Notes under the pieces: generated by a model
The model's input: only the letters and a program-made list of their open reading frames with translations
Told to the model about the DNA's origin: nothing
Database searches by the model: none
Made by a program: the position numbers and the translations under genes
Shown: positions 61,786 to 64,000 of the stretch, in pieces
Position numbering within the stretch: the first letter of the stretch is position 1
Layout of the letters: every line of letters begins with the position of its first letter
Assembly: GCA_964465375.1 (NCBI GenBank)
Contig: CAYXIJ010000003.1
Location: 1-64,000 of the forward strand
Direction of reading: 5' to 3'
DNA from: CAJWKT01 sp964465375
GTDB taxonomy: Bacteria > Pseudomonadota > Gammaproteobacteria > Steroidobacterales > Rariloculaceae
DNA: 64,000 nucleotides

Positions 61786-63447
61786 ATGAAGTTCGGCGTG
61801 ATTTTTGCAATTTTTTGGTTTGCCTTAGTGGGTAGTCTGGTATCCGCCCAGGATGATCTGTCCGTGCCTGAGTACTCGGTTATTTTTGAAAAGGACGTGC
61901 CTATCCAGGTGCGTGACGGTACCGTTCTTCGCGCTGATGTATATCGCCCCGACGTGCCGCAGGGTGGTGCTGAGAAATTCCCTGCGCTGATCAGTCTGTC
62001 GGCTTACCAAAAGGCGATGGATCGGATTCTGCCCCATGAACCTCCGTTCACGCACGTAGAACGCCCAGAGCCTGACTGGTGGGTCCCCAGAGGCTATACC
62101 CTTGTTTTTATCGATACCCGGGGGACCGGAACCTCGCCGGGGCAGTCCGACCTATGGTCCATGCAAGAGGCTTGGGATTATTATGATTCTATCGAATGGG
62201 CTGCCGATCAACCCTGGAGTAACGGTAAGGTTGGGCTTGTTGGTGTCTCCTATTACGCGATCACCCAATGGAATGTTTCCAGCCTTCAGCCACCATCGCT
62301 TACCACTATCGTTCCCTGGGAAGGCTGGGCTGATATGTACCGGGACTCCGTTTTCCATGGGGGAATTTTTAATCAAGGGTTTTATGGGCGATGGTGGCTG
62401 GATGTGCGAGGAAAACAGCTACTTGAGAATACCCGTGCAGACAATTCAGCTGCACTCAGCGAAGACCTGATCTACAATTTTATGGCTCATCATCTTGATA
62501 GCCCATGGTGGGATGAAGTTAAGTCCCGAGCCCAGTTCGATAAAATTACTGTGCCTCTTTATAGCTCGGGCAATTGGGGTGGTTGGAACCACCACATGCG
62601 CGGGAATGTAGATGGCTATGTCCGTTCTGCCTCAACCCACAAGAAGCTAGAAATGCATATCGGGGGCCACACCGATGCTTTCTATTCTGATGAGGGTAAG
62701 CACGAGATGCTCCGCTGGTATGACTACTGGTTAAAGGGCAGGGATACTGGAATCATGGATGAACCCCCGGTCAAGCTTTGTATCCGTACCAGCGTGCGCG
62801 AATGTGAGTGGCGCTTTGAGAATGAGTGGCCACTAGCAAGAACACAGTACCGGCGTTATTACTTGAACCCGGAGGCCGCGGGGGTTGTTCAGGACGCTGT
62901 TCACGACGCGATACTTACTACCACGCCTCCTTCAAGGGAAGGTCAGTTGGTCTATCCTACGGGGCCAGAGGCGTATTCCCGGGGATTGGCAGGCCAGCCT
63001 ACGCTAACTTTTGTGACTGAGCCAATGAGTGAGGATGTTGAGGTCACCGGCCACAGCAACCTGGTTATGTGGGTGTCTTCTGAAACGGATGATATGGATA
63101 TTTTTGCATATCTTCGCAATATGGCTCCCGATGGAACCGTAGAAACAGCAACCCGGGGTATTTTGCGGGTTGCGTTGCGCAAGTTGAACCCTGAGCTTTC
63201 GACCCCATACCGGCCCTACCACTCACATGATGAGGAGCAGAAATTGACTCCAGGGGAGGTTGTTCCAGTTCAGGTGGAAATTTGGGCCACGAGTATGGTC
63301 TTTAAGGCAGGCCATCGAATTCGGCTGGATGTGCAGCCCCATGACGGACAGCATTATTTTGCAGCCTATGCGTTGGGTAATAACACAATTTATACCGGTG
63401 GCGACCGGGCATCTTATGTTCTTTTGCCGTTTGTCCCGGCAAAGTAA
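61786..63447 (+). CDS. Secreted CocE/NonD-family hydrolase (S15 peptidase-like)
   Basis: The 553-residue protein has a signal peptide (about 1-21, V-S-A-Q-D). The alpha/beta-hydrolase core opens with V-R-D-G-T-V-L-R-A-D-V-Y-R-P. The nucleophile is S155 in G-V-S-Y-Y-A and the likely base is H295 in G-G-H-T-D. A C-terminal jelly-roll domain (about 390-553) is typical of S15/CocE enzymes that cleave X-Pro peptides, esters or acyl groups. The usual G-W-Y-D acid position here reads G-N-W-G-G-W, so the catalytic acid is not obvious. It is followed 22 bp later by another secreted hydrolase. Confidence 0.92.
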   Translation: MKFGVIFAIFWFALVGSLVSAQDDLSVPEYSVIFEKDVPIQVRDGTVLRADVYRPDVPQGGAEKFPALISLSAYQKAMDRILPHEPPFTHVERPEPDWWVPRGYTLVFIDTRGTGTSPGQSDLWSMQEAWDYYDSIEWAADQPWSNGKVGLVGVSYYAITQWNVSSLQPPSLTTIVPWEGWADMYRDSVFHGGIFNQGFYGRWWLDVRGKQLLENTRADNSAALSEDLIYNFMAHHLDSPWWDEVKSRAQFDKITVPLYSSGNWGGWNHHMRGNVDGYVRSASTHKKLEMHIGGHTDAFYSDEGKHEMLRWYDYWLKGRDTGIMDEPPVKLCIRTSVRECEWRFENEWPLARTQYRRYYLNPEAAGVVQDAVHDAILTTTPPSREGQLVYPTGPEAYSRGLAGQPTLTFVTEPMSEDVEVTGHSNLVMWVSSETDDMDIFAYLRNMAPDGTVETATRGILRVALRKLNPELSTPYRPYHSHDEEQKLTPGEVVPVQVEIWATSMVFKAGHRIRLDVQPHDGQHYFAAYALGNNTIYTGGDRASYVLLPFVPAK

Positions 63448-63469
63448 CCAGGGTTAAGGAGTAGAACTT

Positions 63470-64000
63470 ATGCGTTTCGCAATTTTTTCTATTACCACAA
63501 GTGTTTTTTTTACCGCTTCTTTAGCGCAAGAGAACCTGAGTATTGATCCCACTTGGCTGCACGTACCGGAAGCAGTCACTGAGGATGAGCCTGTGTTGAT
63601 AGAGCCGGTCATGGGCTCAGATATTCCAGTGGAGTTGCGTTTTGTGGAGCTGCTGGACGGTATTTATGCTCCAATTGGTTTCCGGAAACCCGAAGGGGCT
63701 GGCCCGTTTCCTACGATCGTTTTCGCACACATGAATGGTGGGTACGGCTTGCGCTGGATCCGTGAGTGGACCCAGTATGGTAGTGGTACGCTTGAGGCAT
63801 TTCTTGATGCTGGCTACGCTGTGGTGTGGATGCGTTACCGAGCCGAAGTAGATACGCCCTATGGTTCCGAGCTCACTGTTAGGGAGTTCCAGGGCCGCGA
63901 TCGCTGGAGTCGTGGGCCGTTGGAATATGAAGACGCTATTTCCATCATTGAGTATGTTAAACAACTGCCTGCCGTTGACTCAGACCGCGTAGGCTGGCTT
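63470..64000 (+). CDS. Secreted alpha/beta hydrolase, N-terminal part, cut by window edge
   Basis: 177 codons are visible. A signal peptide (about 1-18, ending S-L-A-Q) is followed by an alpha/beta-hydrolase beginning: Y-A-P-I-G-F-R-K-P-E, then P-T-I-V-F-A-H-M-N-G-G (oxyanion loop), a strand A-V-V-W-M-R-Y-R, and I-E-Y-V-K-Q-L-P-A-V-D-S-D-R-V-G just before the expected nucleophile elbow. It resembles prolyl-oligopeptidase or dienelactone-hydrolase-type enzymes. It probably shares the transcript of the preceding CocE-like gene. Confidence 0.85.
   Translation, partial: MRFAIFSITTSVFFTASLAQENLSIDPTWLHVPEAVTEDEPVLIEPVMGSDIPVELRFVELLDGIYAPIGFRKPEGAGPFPTIVFAHMNGGYGLRWIREWTQYGSGTLEAFLDAGYAVVWMRYRAEVDTPYGSELTVREFQGRDRWSRGPLEYEDAISIIEYVKQLPAVDSDRVGWL

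Overview
The window looks like chromosomal DNA of a gammaproteobacterium, probably a free-living aerobic (perhaps marine, uncultured) lineage. The evidence is gene order: purN-purM next to DUF2066/CDP-alcohol transferase/hda, pepA-holC-valS, lptF-lptG, pcnB-panB-panC, and nnr-tsaE-amiB-miaA-hfq-hflX-hflK-hflC-DUF2065-purA are all classic gammaproteobacterial blocks. Coding density is high, and no gap between genes exceeds 300 bp. Several genes use GTG or TTG starts. No CRISPR array, insertion sequence, prophage or rRNA was seen; there is one tRNA (Glu, CTC).

Region 1 (1-12.2 kb) is a respiratory island. Leftward run a pentaheme cytochrome of the ActA family and the N-terminus of a molybdopterin oxidoreductase-like protein, i.e. 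the start of an alternative-complex-III-like quinol oxidoreductase cluster that continues beyond the left edge. Rightward run two periplasmic diheme cytochromes c, a stand-alone two-helix subunit-II-like membrane protein, a subunit II carrying CuA plus two c hemes, subunit I, two tandem subunit III proteins and subunit IV of an A1-type caa3 oxidase. A small membrane protein, the copper ATPase CopA, the copper chaperone CopZ and a YceI protein follow. The likely flow is quinol to ActA-type complex, to diheme cytochromes, to the hemes and CuA of CoxB, to oxygen, with CopA/CopZ handling copper.

Region 2 (12.3-35.4 kb) is housekeeping: split methionyl-tRNA synthetase, apbC, dcd, purN/purM, hda, wrbA, arsC, proS, pssA, a family 4 uracil-DNA glycosylase, rimI, prfC, valS, holC, pepA, lptF and lptG. 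Region 3 (35.4-37.8 kb) holds small accessory genes: a lipoprotein, a two-helix membrane protein, a DUF6152 protein and a secreted cupin. Region 4 (37.9-56.4 kb) is again housekeeping: lpxK, tRNA-Glu, pcnB, a deoxynucleoside kinase, panB/panC, queG, the nnr-to-purA block, and mltD. Compared with the usual order, mutL (between amiB and miaA), hisZ (before purA) and folK (after pcnB) are absent from their expected places.

Region 5 (56.4-64 kb) looks accessory: a cupin, a VCBS/FG-GAP repeat protein with an N-terminal heme c motif, a large TonB-dependent receptor with a strong terminator, a secreted CocE/NonD hydrolase with its own promoter, and a second secreted alpha/beta hydrolase cut by the right edge. 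Together these suggest uptake and hydrolysis of an unidentified external substrate.
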